NCBI GenBank assembly: GCA_019638675.1
Contig: JAHBTE010000001.1
Location: forward strand, 1,582,605 to 1,646,604
Reading direction: 5' to 3'
Length of the DNA: 64,000 bases
Source: Fimbriimonadaceae bacterium
Lineage (GTDB): Bacteria; Armatimonadota; Fimbriimonadia; Fimbriimonadales; Fimbriimonadaceae
Each line of letters starts with the position of its first letter. Positions within the stretch are counted from its first letter, which is position 1. The position numbers and the translations under genes are program-made. Below the pieces are notes generated by a model that saw nothing but the letters and a program-made list of their open reading frames with translations, ran no database searches and was not told the DNA's origin. This document shows, one piece after another, positions 50,763 to 58,571 of the stretch.

Positions 50763-51401
50763 CTATTTTAGGACCGCCAATTGTTCCTTTGTCAGATATT
50801 CGCGGCTGACGTAATCTGTTTCTTTCCACTGAGCGTGGCAGCTCATACAGTCGGGCAGGTTGTGCTTTTTGAGCTCGGTTTTGGCATCTTGGGCGTAAAC
50901 GAGGTATTGCCAGTCGCCGGTTTCGGGTTTTGTTCCGGCAGGGAGCTTGCGCATGACGGTGATGTAGTCAGCGGTTTTTGATTCCCAAGAGGAGTGACGT
51001 TCTTTGACGATAATTGAGCCCTCGGGGAAGTTCGGTTTGGCGTCCTTCAGCAGGGATGCTTCGCCGGTCGGATTTACATAGATGTGAATATAAGCATATC
51101 TATAAAGTTCCTTTTCTCCTTGCTCAGATTTGAAAACTACCGGTTTGTCAAAACCGTCTGGAACGGGAGTATGAGGATCATAAGGGGCTGGTTCCATCGC
51201 AACGCAACTCATGAGTATTTCCCCGTTGGTTAAATGAGGTTCTTTGGTGGCCTTTGTCCAAGACTTGTAATCGCTGATATCAAGTGCGGGCAACTCTTTT
51301 GTGCTTGCGAGCGGGAGTTCGCTTTTCTCTTGTTTTGGAGTTGGTGCACACGCGGCGAGCGCGAGCACGACGAGCGAAATCAGCAGAAATGATTGCTTCA
51401 T
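50763..51401 (-). CDS. Cytochrome P460-like lipoprotein
   Basis: A 212-residue lipoprotein with lipobox ALAAC (Cys18). KSWTKATKEPHLTNGEILMSCVAMEPAPYDP and the HSSWESKTADYITVMRK segment match the cytochrome P460 fold, and CMSCH near the C-terminus is the haem c attachment site. These periplasmic haem proteins oxidise hydroxylamine or bind NO. No maturation genes are in the window. Confidence 0.88.
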   Translation of the reverse strand: MKQSFLLISLVVLALAACAPTPKQEKSELPLASTKELPALDISDYKSWTKATKEPHLTNGEILMSCVAMEPAPYDPHTPVPDGFDKPVVFKSEQGEKELYRYAYIHIYVNPTGEASLLKDAKPNFPEGSIIVKERHSSWESKTADYITVMRKLPAGTKPETGDWQYLVYAQDAKTELKKHNLPDCMSCHAQWKETDYVSREYLTKEQLAVLK

Positions 51402-51490
51402 GGCGAACCTTCTGGTTGGCTAAACGCGCGAGGCAGGTGTGATGGTTCCCGGTGGCTAAAAAGTGTTTTAGATTTTCAACCCCGCCCTAA

Positions 51491-51512
51491 CCCTCCCCAA
51501 GCTTGGGGAGGG
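51491..51512. repeat. Palindromic repeat copy, perfect 22-base palindrome
   Basis: CCCTCCCCAAG and its exact complement abut at the centre, giving a perfect 22-base palindrome of the same family as those around DUF559. A second, partial copy follows at 51522. Confidence 0.8.
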
Positions 51513-51521
51513 AAATGCTGA

Positions 51522-51554
51522 ATAACCCCTCCTCTTATTCCTCCCCAGAATTGG
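51522..51554. repeat. Palindromic repeat copy interrupted by IS1595
   Basis: ATAACCCCTCCTCTTATTCC then TCCCCAGAATTGG, the left part of a repeat copy. The right part, AGAATTGGGGAGGAGGG, lies beyond the insertion at 54303. AGAATTGG occurs on both sides (51547-51554 and 54303-54310) as the 8-base target duplication. Confidence 0.85.
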
Positions 51555-51580
51555 GGCAATAATATACTTGACTCAGAGAA
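51555..51580. repeat. IS1595 left terminal inverted repeat
   Basis: Starts GGCAATAATATACTTGACTC and continues AGAGAA. It is identical, as inverted complement, to 54277-54302. Confidence 0.95.
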
Positions 51581-51622
51581 AAAACTTAACACAAATGGAC
51601 GGGAAATCTGTAGAATGGTCGG

Positions 51623-52603
51623 ATGGAGTGTTCATTCTCTTGTCATACCTTCCGTTTAACTAACTTAGAAGAATCCGAGCCTGATCTTAGCAATGTCCAG
51701 CCGGGAGTGGATGTGCTTAATGCAATAATTTCTGGTTTTGCTGCAAAAACGGGCAGTCTCTATCAACCAGGAAGGTTGAGGACGCTTGACGATGAGGCCG
51801 AGGAGGATGATTCTGGGCCGTACGTCGCGTACAAACTGGAAGCCGCAATCACTGATCTAGGCGGTAGAGTTATCAAGGGCGTCATACAGCGTGGCGACTG
51901 TGGAAAAGATAAAACTATATTCAATACGCAAACCTCAGAAATTGACTTTCGACAAGTAAAAGTACACTGCGATTTTTCGCCACTACACTATTTTATATGG
52001 GTTCCCAAGGGTAAGCATACAGGCTTTGTTTTTTGCCAAAAAGTAGGGATCATGAGTTGCCAAGGAGCTATACATTATGCCATGGACAGGAGCGTTATCG
52101 AAGCGAAGTGCAAGCATAAGTTATTTATCAGACCCTTTCTGCCTGATGGATGGATCCAAAAATACATTGAAAAGTCAACTGCAAAATCTTTCACCACAGA
52201 GATATTTCTCAGTCAATTGCCCGCAGAACAAAAGGCGATATTTAGTAAGTTCTACGGCTCAAACGCCAAAATGGTTATAACGCCATCAGCACGGAATGTT
52301 CGATACGTCCTGAAAGATGTAACAAAAGCCATAAAAAAGATGAAATCATTTAGAAGCAATACTCAGAATATGAATGCTGGGTCATTTGCTAGCGAGAATC
52401 CTTTTGGTCAAACAGAGCTGACCTTAGACATCGGGGATGGTAAGTCAAGAAAATGGGTTCACGGCTCAAATGATTTTTCATATCCTGTTGTATTTTTCAA
52501 TGACGCAGTCTATTCGGGAGGCCATGTAAGTGCAGATTATTTTTATAGTAAATGTGAAGAACTTCTGGTAGAATGTAAGGAAAGTATATATGGGGAAATG
52601 TAA
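51623..52603 (+). CDS. IS passenger protein A, unknown function
   Basis: A 326-residue protein with no domain I recognise. The N-terminal region has an acidic run (LDDEAEEDDSGPYVAYKLEAAI). Cysteines are frequent (CSFSCHTF, GDCGKD, KVHCDFS, CQKVGIMSCQGA), but no zinc motif is clear. The middle is basic, with RPFLPDGWIQKYIEKSTAKSF and KAIKKMKSFRSN. No membrane helix is evident, so it is probably cytosolic. It is AT-rich and lies inside the IS1595 element. The stop overlaps the start of the next gene by one base (TAATG), so the two passengers are translationally coupled and may act together. Confidence 0.75.
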   Translation: MECSFSCHTFRLTNLEESEPDLSNVQPGVDVLNAIISGFAAKTGSLYQPGRLRTLDDEAEEDDSGPYVAYKLEAAITDLGGRVIKGVIQRGDCGKDKTIFNTQTSEIDFRQVKVHCDFSPLHYFIWVPKGKHTGFVFCQKVGIMSCQGAIHYAMDRSVIEAKCKHKLFIRPFLPDGWIQKYIEKSTAKSFTTEIFLSQLPAEQKAIFSKFYGSNAKMVITPSARNVRYVLKDVTKAIKKMKSFRSNTQNMNAGSFASENPFGQTELTLDIGDGKSRKWVHGSNDFSYPVVFFNDAVYSGGHVSADYFYSKCEELLVECKESIYGEM

Positions 52604-53163
52604 TGCCATTACCAAAACTAGTAGAAAGATATAATCTCAACCAGAAGACAATTACAAAAGCATCATGGCGTCAATTGATTATTAGAATTTGGTTTTTGCC
52701 TGCCTTTACTGCAATTGTTGTTTGGGTATCTGGTTGTATTCTTAGCCCGGATATAGCGCAGGTACTCAGTACACTTGTTTCAGTATTCAGCGCACTATTT
52801 TTTGCCGCAATAATTCCCGTATTGGAGCTTAGGCGATTTGCTTCTGCTAAAGATGTAGATGAATCAGATGAATCAATCTACTGGAGGCGTTACAATAGAT
52901 ACCTGGGTCATGTTCTGACTTCCGTTTCTTGGGGATTATGGATTGCTTTTGTCACATTTATGTTTTTACTGCTTACGATTGCCCAGCCTAAGAAAAACCC
53001 TTCAGAGTCAGAATTATTTTTTGCCCGGTTAGGTTCGGCAGGAGCAATTTCAATGGTTGTAACATTCGTATTGTTCCTTAAAATCAGCATTACAGACGTT
53101 TTTCTAGCGTATGAAAAGTCTCATCCATCTGATAAGAAAGAGGGAATTACTCGTCCAGATTAA
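52603..53163 (+). CDS. IS passenger protein B, four-helix membrane protein
   Basis: A 186-residue membrane protein. Four hydrophobic segments are visible: LIIRIWFLPAFTAIVVWVSGCIL, STLVSVFSALFFAAIIPVLEL, VSWGLWIAFVTFMFLLLTIA and AGAISMVVTFVLFLKI. The segments flank a charged cytosolic loop (SAKDVDESDESIYWRRYNRY). I recognise no family. It is coupled by TAATG to passenger A and lies inside the IS1595 element. A membrane effector paired with a cytosolic partner is a common design in defence or toxin modules, but nothing here proves that. Confidence 0.75.
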   Translation: MPLPKLVERYNLNQKTITKASWRQLIIRIWFLPAFTAIVVWVSGCILSPDIAQVLSTLVSVFSALFFAAIIPVLELRRFASAKDVDESDESIYWRRYNRYLGHVLTSVSWGLWIAFVTFMFLLLTIAQPKKNPSESELFFARLGSAGAISMVVTFVLFLKISITDVFLAYEKSHPSDKKEGITRPD

Positions 53164-53169
53164 ATAGCT

Positions 53170-53322
53170 TTAATTGGCCTTCGCTTTCTTCTGCTCTGCT
53201 TCGCGCCTGTCTATTTCTTCTTTGGACACGCTTAAAACCTTCTTGGCGAATTCTTGAAAGTTCTTCGCTTCTTGGCTTTCTGCCTCTGGCGGGGATTGGG
53301 AGGAATCTTGTTTCTTCTTCAT
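53170..53322 (-). CDS. Small charged protein after the transposase
   Basis: A 50-residue frame starting at the base after the transposase stop (TAA|ATG). It is rich in Lys, Glu, Gln and Ser and has the core FQEFAKKVLSVSKEEIDRRE, predicted helical. Small proteins with a related L-x-V-x-K-E-E-x-x-R-R core occur beside transposases and as small regulatory peptides in many bacteria, but I cannot place this one. It is probably co-translated with the transposase. Confidence 0.6.
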   Translation of the reverse strand: MKKKQDSSQSPPEAESQEAKNFQEFAKKVLSVSKEEIDRREAEQKKAKAN

Positions 53323-54258
53323 TTATGCCACTTTGCCTGTAAGTTCTGAATACGTCAATCGCTTGCCGGATATTTGAGTCATAGCAGTAATGAATCGTCC
53401 TGCATCGTTGATCTTACGGTTATTGAATCTGAACACTTGTTCTGCCAGGTATCGGCTAAGGTGGATTGGTTCCACGCTTACATAGGTTCCGTTGATCGTT
53501 CGCTTGAGTAGTGACCAGAAGTTTTCAATACCGTTGGTATGCACGTTCCCACGGACGTATTCCCGGGCGTGCTGAATAATGTGATGCTCATAGTAGAACT
53601 TCATGTTATCGTAGCCAGTGTGAGCATCAGTAAAGAGCTTTGCATAGCCGTCAACCCGTGAAGTGATGACCCGCCCTAGAGTCTTACGGTCATTGTTTTC
53701 AATGATCTTGGCCTCTACTCTGCCTCCGCGTTCCATCATTCCGAACACAGCGGTTTTATTGCTGAATCGTTGACCGTAGAGTCTGCAAGCCTCACGTCTC
53801 CAAGCGTGCATATTCTTAGACTTGCCGCCGATATAAGTTTCATCAGCTTCTACCGTGCCTTTGAGTAGTTCCATTGAACCGCTTTGCATAGCGAGTCGGA
53901 TTCTATGAAGCATGAACCAAGCAGTCTTTTGAGTGACGCCGATTGAACGATGCAGTTCATAGGAACTGATACCGTTCTTAGCGTTTGCGATCAACCACAT
54001 AGCAATAAGCCACTTACCCAGTTTGATTGGACTATCTTCAAAGATTGAACCTTTCTTGACTGAGAACTGCTTATTACATCCCTTGCATTGCCAAGTCTTA
54101 CGAGTCGAAAGGAACGAATGTTCTTTGCATCCACACATGGGGCAGATAACTCCACCAGGCCAACGAAGATTAACCGCAAACTCAAACGCCTTATCTTCAT
54201 TGCTGAACTTAGTTACTGCCTCCATCAGTGTGGTTGGAAACGCCTTACTTGATTTCAT
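53323..54258 (-). CDS. IS1595-family transposase
   Basis: A 311-residue transposase from ATG 54258; the frame could start at TTG 54276. It has an N-terminal zinc ribbon (CPMCGCKEH and CKGCNKQFS), then KNGISSYELHRSIGVTQKTAWFMLHRIRLAM as an HTH, and the ISXO2-like DDE/N core: VEADETYIGGKSKNMH, LFTDAHTGYDNMK and HTNGIENFWSLLKRTINGTY. All catalytic positions look intact. It lies between perfect terminal repeats, so the element is likely active or recently so. Confidence 0.95.
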   Translation of the reverse strand: MKSSKAFPTTLMEAVTKFSNEDKAFEFAVNLRWPGGVICPMCGCKEHSFLSTRKTWQCKGCNKQFSVKKGSIFEDSPIKLGKWLIAMWLIANAKNGISSYELHRSIGVTQKTAWFMLHRIRLAMQSGSMELLKGTVEADETYIGGKSKNMHAWRREACRLYGQRFSNKTAVFGMMERGGRVEAKIIENNDRKTLGRVITSRVDGYAKLFTDAHTGYDNMKFYYEHHIIQHAREYVRGNVHTNGIENFWSLLKRTINGTYVSVEPIHLSRYLAEQVFRFNNRKINDAGRFITAMTQISGKRLTYSELTGKVA

Positions 54259-54276
54259 GAGTTCATTGTACCACAA

Positions 54277-54302
54277 TTCTCTGAGTCAAGTATATTATTG
54301 CC
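54277..54302. repeat. IS1595 right terminal inverted repeat
   Basis: Exact inverted complement of 51555-51580. It overlaps the proximal end of the transposase leader. Confidence 0.95.
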
Positions 54303-54330
54303 AGAATTGGGGAGGAGGGTTCGGATTATC

Positions 54331-55080
54331 TTAGAGGAAGTGGTGGTAAATCCGCTCGAAGGTGGGAATGACCTTGCGCCAGGGGCTAGAGGGTTCAAGG
54401 TCGGGATCGAATGCTCGGTCGATGTAAGTCCACGCAGCGATGCGCGCGGGGTCGAGCGTGAGAGCTTGAGATAGACGTTCAATTCGCCCGACTGTGAATT
54501 CAAAAAGGTCTTCGCGGAATGGGAGAGTATCGATAGGATTTCTCAAAAATGCGACACATTCGAATGCTGCATCGCCCACTAATCCTTTGGGGTCAATCGG
54601 TCGAAATTCGTTGGTTCGCTCGTCGAGCAAGATGTTCGAATGGTGCAAGTCGCCGTGCAGGAAAACAGGATTGGTGGTTGTGGCAAAGAGTGCTTTACCA
54701 AAATCGGGGAGATTTTGGTAGTAGTTTTCCAGCGGAAGGCAGTTCTCGGTAGAAAGCTTCTGCACCTGGCGAGCGAGGTGAATGAATGTCGGCTCGTCAG
54801 GTTGGCCAGATGTTGTCAGGCTCATTCCGCCGGGGATGAATTCCATGATGAGCGATCCGGTTTGTTCGTGCCCAGCATAGATTTTTGGGCCGCCGATTTG
54901 TTCCAGTTGATATGCCGCGTGGAACCCAGAGGTTTGCTCTTCGCCTTGGAACGGAAACTTGAGGATGCGGTCGCCGTGGCGGAAGATTCGCGAGCAGTAA
55001 CCGGGGTCGAGTTCTTGGGTGAGAGGGAAGTCGTTTGCTTGGGCAAAAGCTTGGACTTCGGCTGGGAGTGGTTGGCTCAT
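54331..55080 (-). CDS. APH-type phosphotransferase
   Basis: A 249-residue kinase-like protein from ATG 55080. The catalytic loop VFLHGDLHHSNILLDERTNEFRPIDPKGLVGDAAFE matches the aminoglycoside/hydroxyurea resistance kinase group (APH(6)-like), with HGDxHxxN and the metal-binding IDPKG. GYCSRIFRHGDRILKFPF contributes the nucleotide lysine. It phosphorylates a small molecule; a drug-resistance role is possible but unproven. It overlaps the upstream gene by 4 bases (ATGA). Confidence 0.85.
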   Translation of the reverse strand: MSQPLPAEVQAFAQANDFPLTQELDPGYCSRIFRHGDRILKFPFQGEEQTSGFHAAYQLEQIGGPKIYAGHEQTGSLIMEFIPGGMSLTTSGQPDEPTFIHLARQVQKLSTENCLPLENYYQNLPDFGKALFATTTNPVFLHGDLHHSNILLDERTNEFRPIDPKGLVGDAAFECVAFLRNPIDTLPFREDLFEFTVGRIERLSQALTLDPARIAAWTYIDRAFDPDLEPSSPWRKVIPTFERIYHHFL

Positions 55081-55715
55081 CGAATGATTTGGATAAGAGT
55101 TTTGAATAAGGGAATTGCCAACGTGACGAACAGGCACCAAGCTGCGATTTTGTATGTCGGGTTTGCATCAATTTTTGCTGCTAATTTTGTCCAAGATGAA
55201 CTTGTATTCACGATTCTGGGAGGATCAAGCCGGATTTCGGTGAGCGGGAAAGTTTTTTCCGTGCCCCAACCATCGGAGAGACGAACGAGGCGGTTTGGTT
55301 TATCGAAGCTGAGCACGGTGCATGTCCACCAACCCCAGTGCGGCCAATTGGCTTTGACTTTAGAGCCAGGGAGAAAAACGGCGGGTTGGATTTGGCTCGA
55401 TGGTACGGAGAGTTCGCTACCAATGAGGAACTGAACCGTGGTGGTATTTGAGCCAGATGATTTGACTTCTGCAACGTATAGTTTTCCGTCGGTAGAGGGC
55501 GCAAAAACGAACTCGCCGGGGGTGAGGTTTGGGGTTTGGGTGTCGAGTCGTTCGCGCAGGGCTTGCTCAACCGCTTCGCGGGGAAGTCCGGCTTCTTCCG
55601 CAGCTTTGATAAGAGCTTTTGTGTCGGATTCTTGCTCGTTGGTGGCCCCGAGGTGAATCTGCTCGGCGCGGGCTAGGATTTCGCGAACTTGCTGTTCGGT
55701 GAATTTGTGACTCAC
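55077..55715 (-). CDS. Membrane-anchored protein, paralogue of 56337 gene
   Basis: A 212-residue protein. Residues 1-55 are a helical pair (FTEQQVREILARAEQI, LIKAAEEAGLPREAVEQALRER). Residues 65-165 form small beta-barrel-like repeats with FVFAPSTDGKLYVAEV and VKANWPHWGWWTCTVLSFD, perhaps Tudor/SH3-like. A C-terminal hydrophobic helix ends the chain (KIAAWCLFVTLAIPLF). The same order appears in the gene at 56337. Function is unknown; it is coupled to the APH gene downstream. Confidence 0.7.
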   Translation of the reverse strand: MSHKFTEQQVREILARAEQIHLGATNEQESDTKALIKAAEEAGLPREAVEQALRERLDTQTPNLTPGEFVFAPSTDGKLYVAEVKSSGSNTTTVQFLIGSELSVPSSQIQPAVFLPGSKVKANWPHWGWWTCTVLSFDKPNRLVRLSDGWGTEKTFPLTEIRLDPPRIVNTSSSWTKLAAKIDANPTYKIAAWCLFVTLAIPLFKTLIQIIR

Positions 55716-55760
55716 TTTATTTATTCTATTTTAATGAGGTTATGGTTGCACGGGTTCACG

Positions 55761-56264
55761 TCAAAGCCCTTCCTCAGATTCAAGATCGAAACCCTTGGAC
55801 ATACAGAAAAATATCGCTAGCAAGTGAGGGGAAACGTTCTGAGAGTAGTGGAGCCAGTATCTTATGTTTTTGATAGAATCGTCATCGTTCCAGGAATTTG
55901 AAAGACTGGCAATAGGAATGCCTACTGCATCGCAAAGAACACGTATGTTATTAAGCACGCGCATGAAAAATGTATGATCTGCATACTCAACACGAAATTC
56001 AAATTTGCGAATGCTCTCCTGGAAGATTGCCGGGGTAGGGCTTGGCCCTTCAACATGAAAAACAACTTTATCATGTTGCCCGACTTTTCCAGCAAGTCGC
56101 CAAGTTTCGCCGCCGACCTGTATAGTGTGTGCACGATTACCTAGGTGAACTCTAAATATTAAGTTGTCTTTGCAACCAGCTGCGAGATTCCATCCGGGCC
56201 GACGACCTGTAAGGGGAGTATGAATCTCAAATCGCTGATTGAATGAATCTGGCTTCGTTTCCAT
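55761..56264 (-). CDS. Hypothetical protein
   Basis: A 167-residue protein I do not recognise. The N-terminal half has beta character (DNLIFRVHLGNRAHTIQVGGETWRLAGKVGQHDKVVFHVEG). A later segment (RKFEFRVEYADHTFFMRVLNNIRVLCDAVG) is helical. There is no signal or membrane helix. It lies between two paralogous membrane-anchored genes on the same strand. Confidence 0.6.
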   Translation of the reverse strand: METKPDSFNQRFEIHTPLTGRRPGWNLAAGCKDNLIFRVHLGNRAHTIQVGGETWRLAGKVGQHDKVVFHVEGPSPTPAIFQESIRKFEFRVEYADHTFFMRVLNNIRVLCDAVGIPIASLSNSWNDDDSIKNIRYWLHYSQNVSPHLLAIFFCMSKGFDLESEEGL

Positions 56265-56336
56265 GCCTTTTCCAAGAGTGATCAGTGTTGCTATTTATTC
56301 TGACTGAGATCGGTTGAGGTTGCGTAATGAGCCAGT

Positions 56337-56972
56337 TTAAGTTGTGAGTTTGATCAGCATGAACATATATGCCGCGAGAACGGATATTACGAGCAAGATG
56401 GCGTTTATGTTGGATTTTCGCGAGCTGAGCGTTCGGCGAATATCTGTATTCTCTCGAATTTGTTTTGTGGTCAATCGCAAATTGTCGAACGAATAATTGG
56501 TCTCGTTTCCAGTTTTAAACCGGATGGTCGCGCAATCTCGACCGGGGTTGAACTGGGTAACGGTGGCGGGGAACCACCATCCATTTTTTGATTTGACTTG
56601 AACCCGCTGTCCGGGTGAAAGTGCTGCAGGAAATGTGAGATCACGGTCTATAGATGTAGTTGTTCCATCCATGTAGCGAATTTCTGCCCGCGTGCCGTGG
56701 GTGCAAATTTGCTCGGCGATGTAGTAGCGGTTATCGAATTTGAGGGCAAACACATACTGCGGCGGGCCGATGAGTCGGCGGAGTCGGTGTTCTTCCAGCG
56801 CACGGGTGACAGATTCTTCCGAGACTCCCATTTCACGTGCGGCGTCGCAGATGTCGTCTGGCGTGTAGGAGGGAGTCAGACGGTCTTGGAGTTCTATTTC
56901 TTGAGCGCGGTTGATGATGAGCTCAAGTTCGGGTTCGGTGTAAGTTTCTTGATGAGCAAGGGTTTGGGTCAT
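56337..56972 (-). CDS. Membrane-anchored protein, paralogue of 55077 gene
   Basis: A 211-residue protein from ATG 56972, which has GGAG seven bases upstream; longer frames are less likely. Its order matches the 55077 protein: helical pair (YTEPELELIINRAQEIEL, ICDAAREMGVSEESVTRALEEH), beta region (QYVFALKFDNRYYIAEQI, RVQVKSKNGWWFPATVTQFN) and C-terminal helix (NAILLVISVLAAYMFMLIKL). It follows DUF1990 closely on the same strand. Confidence 0.7.
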   Translation of the reverse strand: MTQTLAHQETYTEPELELIINRAQEIELQDRLTPSYTPDDICDAAREMGVSEESVTRALEEHRLRRLIGPPQYVFALKFDNRYYIAEQICTHGTRAEIRYMDGTTTSIDRDLTFPAALSPGQRVQVKSKNGWWFPATVTQFNPGRDCATIRFKTGNETNYSFDNLRLTTKQIRENTDIRRTLSSRKSNINAILLVISVLAAYMFMLIKLTT

Positions 56973-56974
56973 TT

Positions 56975-57541
56975 TTATTCTCCAGTGATCTTGCGGAATT
57001 CTTGAATGGCGCGCCATTTTGCGCGGACTTGCAGGTGCCGTGCCCAGGGTAAGCCGATCCAGAAAAGGAGGGAGTTAGGGTAAGCGGTTGAGACAACTCG
57101 AATGGTGAGTTCATGGTCTGGGTGGCGGGTGATGGTGGCCGTCCAGATTCCACGGCCATGGTGGCGCTTTGTGGTGACGTAACCGATCTCGATTGTGTTT
57201 GCGGTTTGTTGGGCGAGATAGATTTCGACTATAGAAAAAGCTACGGGCCATTTGAGGGCAGGAAGGACTCGGGCTTGTTGGACGATGCGGACACCGGTAG
57301 ATAAGGGAGTTTTGGTGGGGAAGAATTCAACTGCGTCGGCAGGATAGTAGTGACCGGAAAAAGTAAGTTCGGCGATTTTCTGGAATCTTGCGCCGGTTGG
57401 ATCGGCTCCGAGCGACTCATCGGTTTCGTCTTGAAAGCAAACGGGCCCCCGCTTTCCTCCAGTGAGTGGGTTCCAGGCAAGAGGATGTTGTTGGATCGTT
57501 TTGAGTCGTTTTTGGATGGCGTTTGGAGTTTTTCCTGCCAT
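56975..57541 (-). CDS. DUF1990 protein
   Basis: A 188-residue protein of DUF1990: GARFQKIAELTFSGHYYPADAVEFFPTKTPLSTGVRIVQQAR, then TANTIEIGYVTTKRHHGRGIWTATITRHPD and PWARHLQVRAKWRAIQEFRKI. The family is START/SRPBCC-like with no known ligand. It is divergent from the TIGR01777 epimerase, an association I have seen described for these families in other bacteria, though from memory only. Confidence 0.88.
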   Translation of the reverse strand: MAGKTPNAIQKRLKTIQQHPLAWNPLTGGKRGPVCFQDETDESLGADPTGARFQKIAELTFSGHYYPADAVEFFPTKTPLSTGVRIVQQARVLPALKWPVAFSIVEIYLAQQTANTIEIGYVTTKRHHGRGIWTATITRHPDHELTIRVVSTAYPNSLLFWIGLPWARHLQVRAKWRAIQEFRKITGE

Positions 57542-57573
57542 AGTATTATTATATTCGGAATTTTCAGAAAAAA

Positions 57574-58524
57574 ATGAAAATCATAATTCCTGGTGGGACT
57601 GGACACATTGGCGCGGCTCTCATACGGCACTTTTCGCATGGGTTTGATGAGGTCGTCGTGCTTTCTCGCCAGCGCGCTGAAATCCCAAATGTGAAGGTTG
57701 TGCAGTGGGATGGATGCACACTGGGCGACTGGGTTGAAGAGTTAGAGGATTCTGACGTAGTGATCAATTTAGCGGGGCGAACTGTGAACTGCCGTTATAA
57801 CGCTAAGAATCTGGCAGAGATGATGCGGAGCCGAGTGGAATCTACGCAAATTCTAGGCGAGGCGATTGGAATGTGCATGACTCCACCGAAGCTCTGGCTG
57901 CAATCAAGTACGGCTACGATTTACGCTCATCGATTTGATGCACCCAATGATGAAGCTACAGGAATCATCAGTGGTGAGGAACCAGGGGCTCCGCCAAAGT
58001 GGGTTGCGAGTATTGAAATTGCGAAGGCTTGGGAAAAAGCATTTTTTGAATCTGATACTCCGCAGACAAGGAAAGTGGCGATGCGGAGTTCGATGGTGAT
58101 GTCGGTAGACAAAGGCAGTGTGTTCGACGTATTGCGGGGGTTAGTGTTGAAAGGTTTGGGAGGACGACTCGGTTCGGGCAAGCAGTACGTCAGCTGGATA
58201 CACGAGCAGGATTTCTGCCGCGCGATTTCGTTTTTGATTGATTCGGATTTATCGGGGGCGGTCAATGTTTGCTCTCCAAATCCGCTGCCACAAGCTGAAT
58301 TCATGCATGAATTTCGTACGGCGTGTGAAGTGAATTTTGGGTTGTCTGCGGCAACTTGGATGGTGGAACTTGGGTGCTGGGCTATGAGAACTGAAAGCGA
58401 GTTAGTGCTCAAAAGTCGCAGGGTCGTTCCTGGCAGGTTGCTTGACGCTGGATTTGATTTTGAATATCCGGTTTGGCGAAGTGCAGTTCGTGAGTTGGTG
58501 GGGCGGGCAAAAACTGAGAATTAG
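57574..58524 (+). CDS. TIGR01777-family epimerase
   Basis: A 316-residue extended SDR with the nucleotide loop IIPGGTGHIGAALIRHF at the start and VINLAGRTVNCRYN near residue 62, the family signature. YVSWIHEQDFCRAISFLID and a DUF1731 C-terminal domain (CWAMRTESELVLKSRRVVPGRLLDAGFDFEYP) are intact. The family (YfcH-like) acts on an unknown nucleotide sugar or similar substrate. It is divergent from DUF1990. Confidence 0.93.
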   Translation: MKIIIPGGTGHIGAALIRHFSHGFDEVVVLSRQRAEIPNVKVVQWDGCTLGDWVEELEDSDVVINLAGRTVNCRYNAKNLAEMMRSRVESTQILGEAIGMCMTPPKLWLQSSTATIYAHRFDAPNDEATGIISGEEPGAPPKWVASIEIAKAWEKAFFESDTPQTRKVAMRSSMVMSVDKGSVFDVLRGLVLKGLGGRLGSGKQYVSWIHEQDFCRAISFLIDSDLSGAVNVCSPNPLPQAEFMHEFRTACEVNFGLSAATWMVELGCWAMRTESELVLKSRRVVPGRLLDAGFDFEYPVWRSAVRELVGRAKTEN

Positions 58525-58571
58525 TTTTGAACGGAAATTACTTTTGAATACACTATTAACATAGGTGAAAA

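Larger units (their letters stand above)
51555..54302. mobile_element. IS1595-family element with passenger genes
   Basis: A 2748-base element. Its ends are perfect 26-base inverted repeats beginning GGCAATAATATACTTGACTC (51555-51580 and 54277-54302), and AGAATTGG is duplicated on both flanks, the 8-base duplication expected for this family. It carries a transposase (53323-54258), a 50-residue small protein (53170-53322) and two passengers of unknown role (51623-52603 and 52603-53163). Intact ends, duplication and transposase suggest a recent insertion. IS1595 relatives that carry passengers are known. Confidence 0.93.

Noticed and set aside
54640-55434. 264-codon plus-strand frame opposite the APH-like and 55077 genes
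   Set aside because: Shadow frame; the minus-strand genes have conserved motifs and coupled starts.
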